Part shown: positions 1-11,333 of the stretch, one piece after another | How the letters are laid out: each line of letters begins with the position of its first letter | Position numbering within the stretch: position 1 is the stretch's first letter | Assembly: GCF_947172395.1 (NCBI RefSeq) | Contig: NC_069092.1 | Span: 9,035,418 to 9,099,417, forward strand | Source of the DNA: Bicyclus anynana | Taxonomy: Eukaryota > Arthropoda > Insecta > Lepidoptera > Nymphalidae | Direction: 5' to 3' | Length of the DNA: 64,000 bases | The notes under the pieces: model-generated | What the model saw: the letters and a program-made list of their open reading frames with translations, nothing else | Told to the model about the DNA's origin: nothing | The model's database searches: none | Made by a program: the position numbers and the translations under genes

Positions 1-67
1 TCCATGGTTCCCGAGGGATTTGTGAAAAACTAAATTCCACGCGGACGAAGTCGCGGGCGTCCGCTAG
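1..67 (+). mobile_element. Helitron-like element, 3' end (cut by window start)
   Basis: Ends CTAG followed by T. A GC-rich stem just upstream (GCGGACG pairing with CGTCCGC) has the form of a Helitron 3' terminus. The same terminus recurs many times in the window. The 5' part lies outside the window. Confidence 0.7.
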
Positions 68-311
68 TTTATTATACATGATCCATTTTGGGATAGCAAC
101 GGTTTGTTGGAATATCCAAGCATTTTATTTTCAAGTTTCAGCTTTTACTTGGTTAAATAGGTAATGTAATCAAGCTAACTGACCGCGCGCTGCATACTTT
201 GATAACATCGGGGTGACCGAGCTCGCTAATGTATATTACGTTTTTGTGAAAAAAAAAGTTTTAAAAGTTGAGAATAATACCTAATTGTCATCGAATAACT
301 GTTATTGTTAT

Positions 312-470
312 TTAATTTTGTCTCTCATTTATTTAATTTTACTTTTTTTTTAAATTAACAATGTTTATAAACTACAAAACACTATTAAAAAAATATAAAT
401 AATCGATTCATACGTTACGGGGCATTTGAGTGCCCTAGCAACCAATGGTCAGAACTCTAGAGTGACGAGA
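312..470 (-). mobile_element. Non-LTR retrotransposon 3' UTR fragment
   Basis: Read on the minus strand, this stretch aligns with the 3' UTR at 9885-10050. Both share a GGGCACTCAAATG block, an A/T-rich run with AATAGTGTTTTGTA, and an AATAAATGAGAGA end. It is therefore a second, inverted copy of that element's 3' end. No coding part is visible. Confidence 0.6.
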
Positions 471-949
471 TACCTCCTCATAATATAAATGAAGAATCAT
501 TGCCTTCTGTATCCAACCCCTAATACGATTAACGACAATTTTACCCTTAATATTTAAGAAAATTGGGGACTATAGAGGCAAGTCATAATACGTTGTTTTC
601 CATGTAATATTAGTAGTTAAATTTCTACTACACTCAAATGTATATTAATGTTTGTTATACTATATTGTATTATAGTACATGAAGTAAGGTTAGTACAATC
701 AAAAAAACAATTCCTAGCTGAATGAAGAACAATTTACTAACATAAATTGCAACGTGTCCTGACACTAGTCTCTTATCGTGCAATTTCTAACTTTCCCTAC
801 TAGGTTAATCGGAATTTTTCGCGAAAACTTTTTCAATTGAATTTTTTTTAACTATTTTTAGAACCACTTCTGCTTACTATGAAATGCCACAAAAACGATC
901 TAGGGAGATATAAATGCTAAATCTTGAATTCCATGATTAGATTTAGTGT

Positions 950-1085
950 TTTTACCAATTTTACCAATTAGTTAATAATTCCGTGTTAGCAGTGGGTATG
1001 ATAATAGTCCAGCAAGTCAAGATCGAACCCACGACCTTTTGATGTTGAGTTTAGCTCCTGTACCGTGGAGCTATTGGTGGTCTTT
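950..1085 (-). repeat. SINE-D copy, tRNA-derived
   Basis: On the minus strand the head carries a tRNA-like box B (GGTTCGA-type) near 1022-1035. The body shares the AATTAGTT...GTGTTAG.AGTGGGTA block with 31121-31245. Two copies with a tRNA-like promoter support a short SINE family of about 120 bp. Confidence 0.55.
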
Positions 1086-1259
1086 AAAAATTTTAGTAAT
1101 AGCTGATAAATTACAAGGAACAACTAAAAAATTATCAAATCCCGGGCATCGTTATTTATAATATAAAATTAAAATTTTTGAAAACCCCCGAATGTCATGA
1201 AATTATTAATTACATTCTCGATCATGTCATCAATATTCTCTTTCAGTGCGCTTTGATTT

Positions 1260-1530
1260 GAGACCGCACTGGAGTATATTCGCAGACATTTGGTTGTCCT
1301 TCCCCTCTTTCACCCCCCACAACTTTTAAACGGCTCAATCGATTTTCATCAAAATATACCTTTAAGAAAGTCATAAGTATACCCATAAGTCACCTTTAAT
1401 ACAAAAAAAAACTAAATTAAAATCGCTTTATCCGTTAGGGGCTAAGGTGCCACAGAAAGACTGACATACACACAGACAGACAGATAAATACATCAAACTT
1501 ATAACACCCCCCCCTTTTTTGGGGGGGTTT
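1260..1530. repeat. Degenerate interspersed repeat with C7/G7 palindrome
   Basis: Contains wording seen in Helitron-like bodies here ('gattttcatcaaaata', 'cagacagacaga') and ends in a C-run/T-run/G-run palindrome at about 1507-1528. No termini are recognised. Confidence 0.35.
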
Positions 1531-1866
1531 AAAAAAAATGTTTGTCTTGAAACTTTACGAGTACCAGGGTACTATAAAAGTTCAGCATAGGTCCCATACA
1601 TGTTAAACATCACGCAACCAGCTAAATCAAAATCACATTTGCGTCACTTTAAGCTTATCACTTTAAAATTAGGTTGGCTAGTCGAAAATAGGAGACCTAA
1701 CTAAATTAACTAACATTCTGCCACCATAAATTGCAATGTTGCCGCCGGCCGGCTTTATCGTGCAGCGTTTAACTTTGAGCTTTATTTTCTCGAGGTCAGT
1801 AGGGACTTCGCATAAGAAATACTGTACTTTAATTAAAATTATACCCATTATGCTCAGACCATTATT

Positions 1867-1995
1867 ATATAGGACCTGCCTCGCTAGAAGTTACTTTTCT
1901 GTCAAAGTATATGATCAACGATCTAATGCGATTATAGAGACTGTCTCTATAGTATCGATGTTAAATAGTTGTAATCGTGTTCGTCGGTTAAAGAG
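1867..1995 (+). repeat. Dispersed repeat paired with 63352-63478 (inverted)
   Basis: About 125 bp aligns to the reverse complement of 63352-63478. Shared words include GGACCTGCCTCGCTAGA, ATCTAATGCGATTATA and ATCGATGTT. A small open frame covers it, but the second copy does not keep that frame, so it is treated as a non-coding repeat of unknown class. Confidence 0.6.
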
Positions 1996-2335
1996 CTCCG
2001 TAAAAATACCTTTTTGTGTAATTGAATTGTGTAAAAAACGGGCAAAAACTTCTAGTTTAGTATAAGATATATACCAAATCTAAGCTCGTTTTCTTCAGAA
2101 AATGACAGACAATTTTGTTCGTGACTATGAGTGCAATACAGGTCCTTCTGTAATTGGTCTGAGCCATTATGTGTCACGATAATAAATTCACCGTGAAGTT
2201 GAATATTTAAAACTGTTGTTTTGACTGGCAGATGTTAAAAAAGGAAATTCTAAAGTTAGCTTCGCACATGCTCTGGATATGCAATTTACAAACACTATAA
2301 ATAATTGTATGGCTCATGTTCTCACAAAAATACGA

Positions 2336-2655
2336 ATCGATCGTCGTCGTTATCAACCCATATTCGGCTCACTGCTGAGCTCGAGTCTCCTCTCAGAATG
2401 AGAGGGGCTAGGCCAATAGTCCACCACGCTGGCCCAATGCGGATTGGCAGACTTGACACACGCAGAGAATTAAGAAAATTCTCTGGTATGCAGGTTTCGT
2501 CACGTTGTTTTCCTTCACCGTTTGAGAACGTGATATTTAATTTCTTAAAATGCACACAACTGAAAAGTTGGAGGTGCATGCCCCGGACCGGATTCGAACC
2601 CACATCCTCCAGAATCGGAGGCAGAGGTCATATCCCTTGGGCTACGGAACGGCTC
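2336..2655 (-). mobile_element. SINE-B, near full length
   Basis: Reads on the minus strand from GAGCCGT...box A, box B (GGTTCGAATCC), the CTCCAACTTTTCAG spacer, the AACGGTGAAGGAAAAC block, the GCGTGTGTGAAGTCTGCC block, to GAGCCGAATATGGGTTGATAA and a GAC/GAT-type tail. Small open frames over it on both strands are spurious. Confidence 0.85.
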
Positions 2656-2699
2656 AAAATACGAATACTGTAACTACATTAAATATCCTTAAAGAGATG

Positions 2700-4070
2700 A
2701 ACCCCCATATCCAACTCGGCTGGGCAGCGTTCGGGAAAATTCGAGACATCTTTTCGTCCGAAATTTCTCAGTGTCTAAAGACAAAAATTTTCGAACGGTG
2801 TGAGTGGAGTATATAGTTCGATGAGCTGATGGACGTTGGTGGCTCAATGTGCTGCAATCCTCTTTTCCTTCAATTTTAGTAATTTAAATTTAAGTGCCTT
2901 TTCGTTTGTTATTTCTATTTAGCCACAATGTGCACTACATTATGTCGTAATAAAGTAGTAAATAGTCTTAAAATACCTAGCATCATGACCTAATAAATCC
3001 CAGTGCCAAATAAACTCAGTTTCAGGTTTAAATATACAAATTCAGCCGACAAGAAAAGCAACGGAGACAGCTTCGCACATGGAATATTAATAGTATATCT
3101 CTAGCCAAGTCAAGGGACGTCTTACAGACATTGCGAAAGGATGTTTCCTATCCATAGTACGAGGTATTAGTTGTGGCGTCGATAGTGTTTGGTTATCGAA
3201 ACTAGCTACGAACTGACGTAAGTAGTCTGCTATTCCGTACTTTAAAGGTACGTAACGTAGGTTAATTATGTAAATTCAATAACAATACATTTTTAATTAA
3301 AAAAAGTATAGATAATGGTGGCGCTATCATTCGGAGTACCCCTTAATGTATTTTCTAAATATCGGAAACTAGCCAAACCACCACGGTCTCATCCGCATTG
3401 TTCCCATTCTCGTGGGAATACGGTTTTAGAATATAGTGCATGCTACTCGCTGATAATGTTGCTTTCCATCGGGGAAAGAATTTTCAAAATCGGTCAAGTA
3501 GTTTTAGTGCCTGTTCGTAACAAACAAAAAATCAAATCTTACCTCTTTACTATAGTAGTTTAGATTGATTAATTCATATTAAGTTTTCTGATTTTGAAAA
3601 ATCGGTTAATGGATGCATGCAGCTTTTTAATAAATTTAAATTTGATTTTGACTTTAAAAGTTTTTAGTAGGTACGTTTAAACCTTGCGAGGTGAACAGTT
3701 TCGTACTAGGGGCCCTTCTCATAACTAAGATAACAACCGTCACGTGCCCTCTGTAGACCTTTGGAGTGACAAATTTACATTCGAATCGCAAACTAAGCAT
3801 CTGTGGACTATGGGTCTCTCTGACGCAGCTGCTCCGCAAAACTGTAGTTCTGCAAAACATTTGAAATAATAATGTATGATCAGTTTATTTTTTGGAAACC
3901 CTTGAAGTTTGGGCCAACTGTTCAAAATAAACTGTTTAATATAGGTATGTGTTGTTAAAGGACCTTTCAGATTCACGGATCGAATGAAGAAGACATTTTT
4001 TTATCGAATTATTAATTATTCTTTGATTCCTATCAAAGTAGAATTTAATATGAAATGCATTGCATGCATG
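2700..4070. other. Unassigned AT-rich stretch
   Basis: No gene, RNA or element with termini is recognised. Open frames here (about 60-80 codons) have no recognisable domain and lie in low-complexity AT-rich context. A (GCAT)n-like run sits at 4060-4075, directly before the next SINE-B. Confidence 0.5.
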
Positions 4071-4075
4071 CATGC

Positions 4076-4289
4076 ATTTTAAGAAATTAAATATCACGCG
4101 TTTACATCGTGAGGAAACCTTTCCTCACGATGTTTTCCTTCACCGTTTGAGAATTTTCATAATTCTCTGCGTGTGTGAAGTCTGCCAATCCGTATTGGGC
4201 CAACGTGGTGGACTATTGGCCTAACCCCTCTCATTCTGAGAGGAGACTCGAGCTCAGCAGTGAGCCGAATATGGGTTGATGATGATGAA
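4076..4289 (+). mobile_element. SINE-B, 5' truncated, with internal inverted segment
   Basis: Begins at the TTTTAAGAAATTAAATATCAC block and ends ATGGGTTGATGATGATG. At 4107-4155 CATCGTGAGGAAACC is followed immediately by the same block in reverse complement (TTCCTCACGATG...CACCGTTTGAG), then the normal orientation resumes. Compared with other copies, about 30 bp is present in both orientations. Confidence 0.8.
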
Positions 4290-4381
4290 AAAGGTCAGCA
4301 GGTCTGGTGTATTTGAAACTTTGATCAAACGCTCACTCACACACGAGTTGGTGGGATTTGGGTTGTAACTATTTTTTTTAT

Positions 4382-4416
4382 TCGATTGGTCAAGGGTTAA
4401 CTTGTAAAGAATAAAA
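4382..4416 (+). repeat. SINE-A 3' tail fragment
   Basis: GGTCAAGGGTTAACTTGTAA followed by AGAATAAAAAAA matches the last 35 bp of SINE-A copies elsewhere in the window. Confidence 0.5.
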
Positions 4417-4771
4417 AAACACACTCACGGCACGGCACACGTTTTAGAAGCTTGTAATGACACAACATAAACAACAACAATAATCCTTACAATATTAAAA
4501 CGCATACGGGATGAATTTGATAACCTCTTTTTTTAATGTCGGTTAAAAATAATCAGGTATCCCAAACTTCATGACCGCAACCATGGCCATTAAAACGTGG
4601 CTCCTATAATTGAAAGGGAACGTTTATTTAAAAAGAAGAAATAATTTTTGTAATGCTATCTTCAATTTAATTACGCAAATCCTCTTACAGATCATTCTCT
4701 CTAGATAAAATCTTTCTTACTTCGTTAGAAATATTGGTTAAGAATTATTAAATATGGGAAAGGAGCTTACC

Positions 4772-4895
4772 AGACAGTTACACGTGGGCCAACGATATTT
4801 TATACTATAGATACGTGCTTACAAAATCACCGCAAAAAATGATCCTAATTTAGCTACTGAGCGCACACATTTACAATTTTGTGTTTACTTAGATT
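4772..4895. repeat. Dispersed repeat (CACCGCAAAAA family)
   Basis: Shares the words ATTTTATACT, TAGAT.CGT and AAAATCACCGCAAAAA with 35608-35722 and with the larger copy at 60560-60835. Class unknown, probably a MITE remnant. Confidence 0.5.
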
Positions 4896-5218
4896 ATTAC
4901 CATCACGAAAACATCGAGACAATCCAGCTACTCGACGTTACGAATACAGTGCGAAGACTTAAACGGACCAAACCATTTGAGTTAGTGTAAGACTAAGATT
5001 AAGTTATTGGACATTCTCTTAGTATAATAATAATATATTATAAGTTTAGGTTAAAGTTAAATCACTAATTATTTACATTAGTAGGCTAGATCGTAATTTT
5101 ATGAAGTACCAAATTGGTACTTTACAACAGAGAAAAAAAAACTTATATTATATTATATAAGTATAAAATATCACATATTTATAAAATACCTATATATACT
5201 GTATAGTTTTATTATAAA

Positions 5219-5582
5219 CTAGCGGACGCCCGCGACTTCGTCCGCGTGAAACTCGATGTAAACTTTCAACTACCTCTACCCCTACCCTACCCCTACCTTT
5301 TTACCCCCCTTAATTTTTCCTGAATTTTCTTTGCTATAAACCTCACGGAGCCCGAGACCTTTTCAACGAATGCAAAACCGTGGAAATCGGTTAGTGCGTT
5401 CTGGAGTTATAGCGTCAGGAAGGAAAACCCGACATTTTTTTTATTATTTTTTTTTATAAAAAGTGTCCTTTGTCCTTCTCCTGGCTCTAAACTACCTCCC
5501 TGCCAATTTTCAGCTAAATCGGTTCAGCCGTTCTTTAGTTATAAGTGGAGTAACTAACACGACTTTCTTTTATATATATAGA
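5219..5582 (-). mobile_element. Helitron-like element, complete ends
   Basis: On the minus strand it starts A|TC at 5582 and ends CTAG at 5219, after the GCGGACG/CGTCCGC terminal hairpin. The interior holds a short run of CCCTAC-like units near 5265-5300, as at 10.5 kb and 43.0 kb. Confidence 0.75.
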
Positions 5583-5922
5583 TATAAAGCCTTTTCTGGC
5601 CTAAACCATAAAATTCTGTCTTAATGTTTATAACCATTAAATATTTGAATGATGAATATAATGATAGGTATAAAAAAAAATTACAAGAGACGAGTGCACA
5701 TTTTTTATTCATACACATATTTGTATAATACGAGTAAATAAGCAAACAATTTCAATTGCGCGTATAAAAATAAAGCTCGATTCCAATTCCGTAGATGCTT
5801 TTTTGTTGTGTTTGGTGAAAAAATTAAATGTAATTGATTCCATTGAATTTATTTCCTTCCTAGACTATTTTATTTCCTGGTTAAATGGAGATTCGATATT
5901 TAAATGAATGTTAAAATTAGCT

Positions 5923-6211
5923 TCATCATTATCAACCCTTATTCGGCTCACTGCTGAGCTCGAGTCTCCTCTCAGAATGAGAGGGGTTAGGCCAACAGTC
6001 CACCACGCTCGCTCAATGCGGATTGGCAGACTTCACACACGCAGTGAATTAAGAAAATTCTCTGGTATGCAGGTTTCCTCACGACGTTTTTCCTTCACCG
6101 TTTGAGACACGTGATATTGAATTTCTTAAAATGCACACAATTGAAAAAGATACGAACCCACACCCTCTGGAATCGGAAGCAGAGATCGTATCCACTGGGC
6201 TATCACGGCTC
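5923..6211 (-). mobile_element. SINE-B, near full length
   Basis: Minus-strand copy with the CATCATTATCAACCC tail at the left and the tRNA-like head (TGATAGCCCAGTGG-type box A) at the right end. It has a small deletion near box B. Confidence 0.8.
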
Positions 6212-6572
6212 AAAAAAATCCAAAATTAGCTGATCGAATGAATTATCTAAAGCCTAGCCTAGCTTATCGAAGAGGAGTTAGAATTGTAGTTTTTCAAAAA
6301 TTTCATGTGCTGATGTAATTCTAATAATAACAAAATAAAAATGATATATTATGAACGCTACGGGAAAACTTATTTTCTCAATAAAGACAGCATGCGAGCT
6401 GTTAATATACAATTCGACTAGGATTATTAGATATAATAATAAAAAATAGATATCTGTAAGTTGTATATCTATTTGGCTGACGCACTTCCGTGCGTCTCGA
6501 TAACGGAGGCTGTTCAACTTGTAACAATAATTAGCCTCTAACTATAATGATTTACAAATCCCTGGCAATGGT

Positions 6573-6631
6573 TACTTGTAGGTAGCTTGTAGGTTACTCG
6601 TGTTGTAGGCAGCTTGTAGGTTACTCGTATA
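6573..6631. repeat. Two-copy tandem repeat, ~33-bp unit
   Basis: The unit GTAGGTAGCTTGTAGGTTAC followed by TCGT occurs twice in a row with one or two differences. Likely a replication-slippage product. Confidence 0.6.
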
Positions 6632-6925
6632 AAAGAACCAATAATATAATTATATTTTTATTCACAGTCGCGTAGGTGCCTACCTACATAATGGACGAAT
6701 CAAATATGTATATTTTAACTTCGCAATAAATCTTTGCAGAAAAGGCAAAGGGAAAACAACTAAGTGACGAGCCTCGTGATGAGTTCACTACCTCTCTTTG
6801 TGTACTCGTATAAGTAGGCCATTTAAAGTTAAACAGCTTGGAGAGTGGGAAATTTTCATGGCGTTCATAAATATTTATATTATAAATAGCTTTTTCTTTG
6901 TAATAAAAGCCTGTACTATCAATAA

Positions 6926-7064
6926 GTACGATGTCGTGCAGAAACCAGAAGGTGTGTGGATTTTTAACCTCCACCTAACAAGTTAACTTGGTTCCATTTT
7001 AGATTGCATCATCACTTACCATTATGAGAGATAATCGAGGGCTAACTTGAAAGAACAAAAAAAA
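6926..7064 (+). mobile_element. SINE-A, 5' truncated
   Basis: Starts in the middle of SINE-A (TACGATGTCGTGCAGAAACC) and runs through GGTGTGTGGATTTT, AACAAGTTA and GCATCATCACTTACCAT to GGGCTAACTTGAAAGAAC and an A-rich tail. Confidence 0.75.
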
Positions 7065-7264
7065 AGGTAACTTTTTAAACTAGAGGAGGAGGCTTTAGTA
7101 GCTTCCAGAATAAACGTCTATTCTTTACATTACTTGTCATCACATATCATAACCGCCGCGAAATGACACCTATCGCGCCTCTGCACTTATCGTAAATGAT
7201 TGACGTTCAGCATTTAGGGGTTAAATCTAAAAAATCTTCAAAAGGTTACTACTTCTTTTATTAG

Positions 7265-7825
7265 GTCTAATCATCCAAATAAAAATGATACAGTTCAGAC
7301 GTTTATAGACGAGACTCTATCATACATCATGTCATACCATTTACCAAAATTAGCTTAGACTCATAAGCATTATTGAAAAAGAACATCAGTATAGTCTTAT
7401 TGCATCCCCTTAACATCACGAAACTGGGGTGTGATTTCGCTATTTAATACTCATCGATGATATCATTATGACTTGTCATTATCGATTCGATAATGACAAG
7501 TTTTATTAGAATTTGAACTTTATTTCTATGGGATGTCAAAAAAGAAATGTCACTAACAACAAAGTTTATATGGAAATAAGCGATGTCACATCGCTGTAAC
7601 TTTACAGAATACCTGGGCATAGCAAATCATTTATGTTCGTAAGGAGTTGAATCCGTAAAATCATCAAACGATCCCATTCCTCAATTCCTAAATTACTCCT
7701 AATCATCGCAATGGAAGTGGTATAAATCAAGCGTTCAGGTGGAGACTATCATAACCATTTACCAAAATTAGCCTAGACTGAAAAGCATTGTTGAAAAAGA
7801 ACCTCATAATAGTCGTACAGAACGA
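7265..7825. repeat. Imperfect direct duplication (two ~130-bp copies)
   Basis: 7285-7405 and 7728-7822 share GTTCAG, GAGACT.TATCATA, CCATTTACCAAAATTAGC and TAGACT..AAAGCATT.TTGAAAAAGAAC. A perfect 31-bp palindrome around 7470-7500 (ACTTGTCATTATCGA arms) lies between them. Origin unknown. Confidence 0.55.
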
Positions 7826-8271
7826 ATAACTTTTTCATTGAGGTTGGTTACAAAGCAAAAAAAACTTTCCACGGCGAAAGTCAACGTTAAATTAATAATA
7901 ACGCTTTTGTTAGCATCTTGACATACTTTGGAAGTCGTTAACGACACGATTCAATTTAAGGTGGAATGTGTTAAAAATTACGTCGACCATCGATTATTTC
8001 ATTAAACGTAACAATTTAAGGAGAAATTAATACCTTCGGCTTTAAATGAAAATGTACTTGTCACGCAAAGCTTTTATGGGGTAAGTGGTCTGACTTTATA
8101 ATATAAATAATTATGTTTCATTGTAAAATTAAGGTTTATAGCAATTTCTAATTTATTATTTCTGTGTGAAAATTCGTACTATTTATAAAATGTAATGATT
8201 TATTGTGTGACCTTTTTATGTTGGGCCAAATCCGTCAGAAATTAATAGATATATTTTTACTAATATCGTAG

Positions 8272-8413
8272 AGTTAAAGTTATTGTAGGGGTATCTCTGG
8301 ATCTACTAAAACCATTTTTTAAAGCCACGTTATTTGTGAGTGTCATAGACTAAATTTTATCCCCATATTCTCACGGGAGTTCTACGAGAGCGTAACCACT
8401 GGTTATCGGCTAG
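8272..8413 (+). mobile_element. Helitron-like element, 3' part
   Basis: Shares a block of about 100 bp (GGTATCTCTGGAT..ACT to CCACGTTATTTGTGAGTGTC) with 19275-19450 and ends CTAG|T at 8410-8413. No clear A|TC start is visible. Confidence 0.55.
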
Positions 8414-8427
8414 TATGTTATATTTTA

Positions 8428-8635
8428 CTAGCTGACGCCGCGCGGTCTTACCCGAGTGGTTCCCGTTTCCGTGTGAATACAGGAATACAGGGATATATTA
8501 TATAGCCTATAGCCTTCCTCGATAAATGGGCTATCTAACAGAAATAATTTTTCAAATCGGACCAGTAGTTCCTGAGATTAGCGCGAATAATCAAATAAAC
8601 AAACATACACTGCAGCTTTATAATATTAGTATAGA
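8428..8635 (-). mobile_element. Helitron-like element, complete ends
   Basis: On the minus strand: A|TC start at 8635 (TCTATACTAATATTATAAAG) and CTAG end at 8428, with the GCTGACGCCGCGCGG terminal block. It belongs to the same subfamily as 25642-25830 and may correspond to the LEP1-type non-autonomous Helitrons of Lepidoptera (from memory). Confidence 0.75.
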
Positions 8636-9159
8636 TATAACAGAATAAAAACTCTGTCGCCGATAGCTTCCTTGCAATTGGGTTGCGTAACTGTCTGGTA
8701 TTTCATAAACAACCGATTTTTATGGAAAAATCCTATAAAAATATCACTTTAATAGGTACCAAACTATTAAAACAATGACGAAAAATCATAATATTCTAAG
8801 CTCACAGCTCAACATATATTTTTTTAGATCATGTTGGATTATTTGGTAAAACAAATATACCAGTAGAGGCGAAAGAGTTTGACCTGAATTTAATACACAA
8901 GGTATTTTAATATAGAAATAATATTTTCCTCTTTTAGTTACAATTCTATTACAAAGTTAAATCGACCTCCGAAAATTGATAGGAGTGTAAACAAAACAAT
9001 CGAAAGCAAACACTGAAGCAGCCTTAAAACAAATTGGTGCTTTGAACAGAATTATAGTTCGAACGTGTTGGTTTTTGACTCTCTTTTGTATGTTCTATTA
9101 GCTTGTGGGTAAATAAATTCTTATTTATCTGAAATAAACATTTACACGATGGTACCTAC

Positions 9160-9306
9160 TGTAAATACCGCCTACTTCCCAACTCTGGGTTGTGAATTTT
9201 CACTGAAAATTTCATATATAAAGGAAAACTTAGTATTTCATAGCCTGACCCAGACTAGAACCCGTGATCCGAAGCCGCATAGGCTAACCACTGGACCTAA
9301 GAGGCA
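9160..9306 (-). mobile_element. SINE-E copy, tRNA-derived
   Basis: Minus-strand tRNA-like head at 9245-9306 (box A-like CCAGTGGTTAGCC, box B-like region near 9255-9275). The body is shared with 15336-15448 (AAAACTTAGTATTTCATAGC-type words). The two copies define a third SINE family. Confidence 0.55.
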
Positions 9307-9365
9307 GTTTTTGCATGTAAAGTTTAATAATTACATAACAATAATGGCTGAAAAGGTGATTCCTC

Positions 9366-9510
9366 AACATCATCATCATAATTATCATCATAACAAAGGT
9401 ATCATGGACTTCCAAACAAAACGGTCTCGAGCCGCCAGCATCCAGTGGCTCCCTGCAACCCGCTTGATGTCCTCGGTCCATCTAGGGGGGTGGGTCGACC
9501 AACACTACGC
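9366..9510 (-). pseudogene. RTE-B retrotransposon C-terminal/3' fragment
   Basis: On the minus strand, conceptual translation shows the C-terminus VGRP..(R)W.EDIKRVAG followed by a W.LAARD-like stretch. This is the end of RTE-clade reverse transcriptase proteins. It is frame-damaged and joined to an (ATG)n-type tail at 9366-9390. The same region occurs at 49295-49478 and, as a shorter tail, at 33612-33685. Confidence 0.6.
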
Positions 9511-9607
9511 TTTCTTTAATAACTATGACTATTGTCATGGCTACTTACACGAGTATGGAAAATAATAACAAGTAGATATCATAGTATCATTAGTAGATAG
9601 TCGATCG

Positions 9608-10050
9608 GTCAGTGCACCGTGTAATAATTGTTGATATTACTGTTCCACATGACGATAATCTGGTTAAAGCCGAAAAGGAAAAACTATCAAAATACTTTGA
9701 ACTTGCTCACAAGATTACCGCCATGTGGAATGTTAAATCTGCTATTATTGTTCCGATAGTTGTTTCAGTTAATGGTCTTATAGCAAAAAGCCTTCGACCA
9801 AAACCTTTCACTTAACTGTTGGATCATGAGTCGGATACAGAAAGCAGTGATTCTTGAGACGGCACGTATTCTTTGGAGGTTCCTCACTCTGGAGCCCTGA
9901 GCACCGGTTGCTTGGGCACTCAAATGTCCCGCAGCGGGAGGGTTGATTTTTTTTTTATAAATTTTTAATAGTGTTTTGTATTTTATTTTTATATCTACAT
10001 TGTTAAAAATTAAAAAAAAATACTAATTAATAAATGAGAGATTAAAAAGA
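9608..10050 (+). pseudogene. Non-LTR retrotransposon C-terminal pseudogene and 3' UTR
   Basis: The open frame at 9612-9815 gives a segment of the type VDITVPHDDNL..AEKEK..KY.ELA, then MWNVKSAIIVPIVVSVNGLI. This resembles a conserved region near the C-terminus of some insect non-LTR reverse transcriptases (family memory, not searched). One extra base near 9800 shifts the frame. The next frame continues as Q.L...W..SRIQKAVILE and ends at a stop at 9898-9900. The 3' UTR runs to about 10050 and has an inverted second copy at 312-470. The element is heavily 5' truncated, with no catalytic RT motif present. It could belong to any of several LINE clades; I do not assign one. Confidence 0.6.
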
Positions 10051-10536
10051 AGATGTAATAAATAAAATGTAGGTATGTTAAGCTTTTTTTATAGAGAGAG
10101 TATTTTACTAATGGAAGTTACAATGAGACTTTCGTCGCATGTACTTAGTACATAAAATAACTTTTGCCTCAGCCAAAAAACTAAATTAATTCACATTTCC
10201 CTGACATAAATCGCTTTGTCGCGACGCTAATTCTTTGTACGTGAACATTGAAATGCTCAAAGCCACCTTGAGGCTTAGTATCACAGACTTTTAGAGAAGA
10301 GGAGGCTCTGCGTTGATAAATATTTAGATCGAATATACAGGGTGTCCTGTAAATGGAACGATATACTTTGCAGGGTGATAGCTTACATCAAGGCCTACTT
10401 AATTAATGAAATATATTATGTTTCCGAAATTTTATTTTTTTAATTTATATTAATTTTTCTCTAAAATTAAAAAATCCCTACCCTCAGTTAAAGTTAGCCG
10501 CACCATGTGCTGAAAGATTACTTGAGCGTTGATTTA

Positions 10537-10785
10537 CCCTACCCCTACCCCCACCCTATTCCCACCCTACCCCCATCCTACCCCCACCCTATCCCCACCC
10601 TATCCCCACCCTACCCCCACCCTACCCGCACCCTACCCGCACCCTACCCGCACCCTACCCGCACCCTACCCCCACCCTACCCCTACCCTACCCCTACCCT
10701 ACTCCTACCCTACCCCTACCTTACCCCTACCCTACCCCTACCCTAAACCTACCCTACCCCTACCCTACCCCTACCCTACCCTTAG
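10537..10785. repeat. Degenerate (CCCTAC)n / (CCCCAC)n array
   Basis: About 250 bp of CCCTAC units with CCCCA, CCCGCA and CCCCTA variants. Two frames through it read as Pro-Tyr-rich repeats; these are artefacts of the hexamer. It differs from the insect telomere unit TTAGG. Shorter runs of this array lie inside Helitron-like elements at 5265 and 42990, so it is probably the expanded interior of one, although clean termini are not visible here. Confidence 0.8.
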
Positions 10786-11333
10786 GGGTATAAAAAATAG
10801 ATGTTGGCCTATTCTCATAGATACCGGATAAGCACAAAAAATTTCATCAAAATAGGTTTCGGAGGAGTATGGCAACGAAAACTGTGACACGAGAATTTTA
10901 TATATTAGATTAAATCAAGAGTCTCAAAAATAATTATATGTTTAAAAACTTTTCTATAACTTTTTCCAAGCCATCGAAATCATTAATCAAAACCATTAAC
11001 ATTACTATTCACAACGTCATTCTAGCACAATTTAATCATAGATCAAATCTGTAGATACAAGACTAGATGTACACAAAACCAAGGTTATTTAATCCGTTAA
11101 AGTTCATAAATTACTGATCTATAGTCCACACACGTACTGCTACGTGACTGCCAACTTTCAAGTTTACGCTCGTTTTAGTAAGCTTGCCTAGCGTAAACTT
11201 ATCCACTAATAGTATACTCTATTATCCTTTGTAAAGCCATAGTGATAAAATATTAAGCTTGTAACAGTAATCCAGTGGCGAGTGTTACACCATATACTAA
11301 TTTTAGAAATTATTTAAGGTTTCTTTAGATGTC

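Noticed and set aside
1736..2065. 109-codon frame at 1736-2065
   Set aside because: Overlaps a dispersed repeat whose second copy does not preserve the frame.
9149..9565. 138-codon frame at 9149-9565
   Set aside because: Runs across a SINE-E and an RTE-B fragment in antisense; includes a His run from (CAT)n.
10507..10831. Pro/Tyr/Thr-rich repeat proteins of 79 and 100 codons
   Set aside because: They are translations of the CCCTAC hexamer array in two overlapping frames; no independent coding signal.
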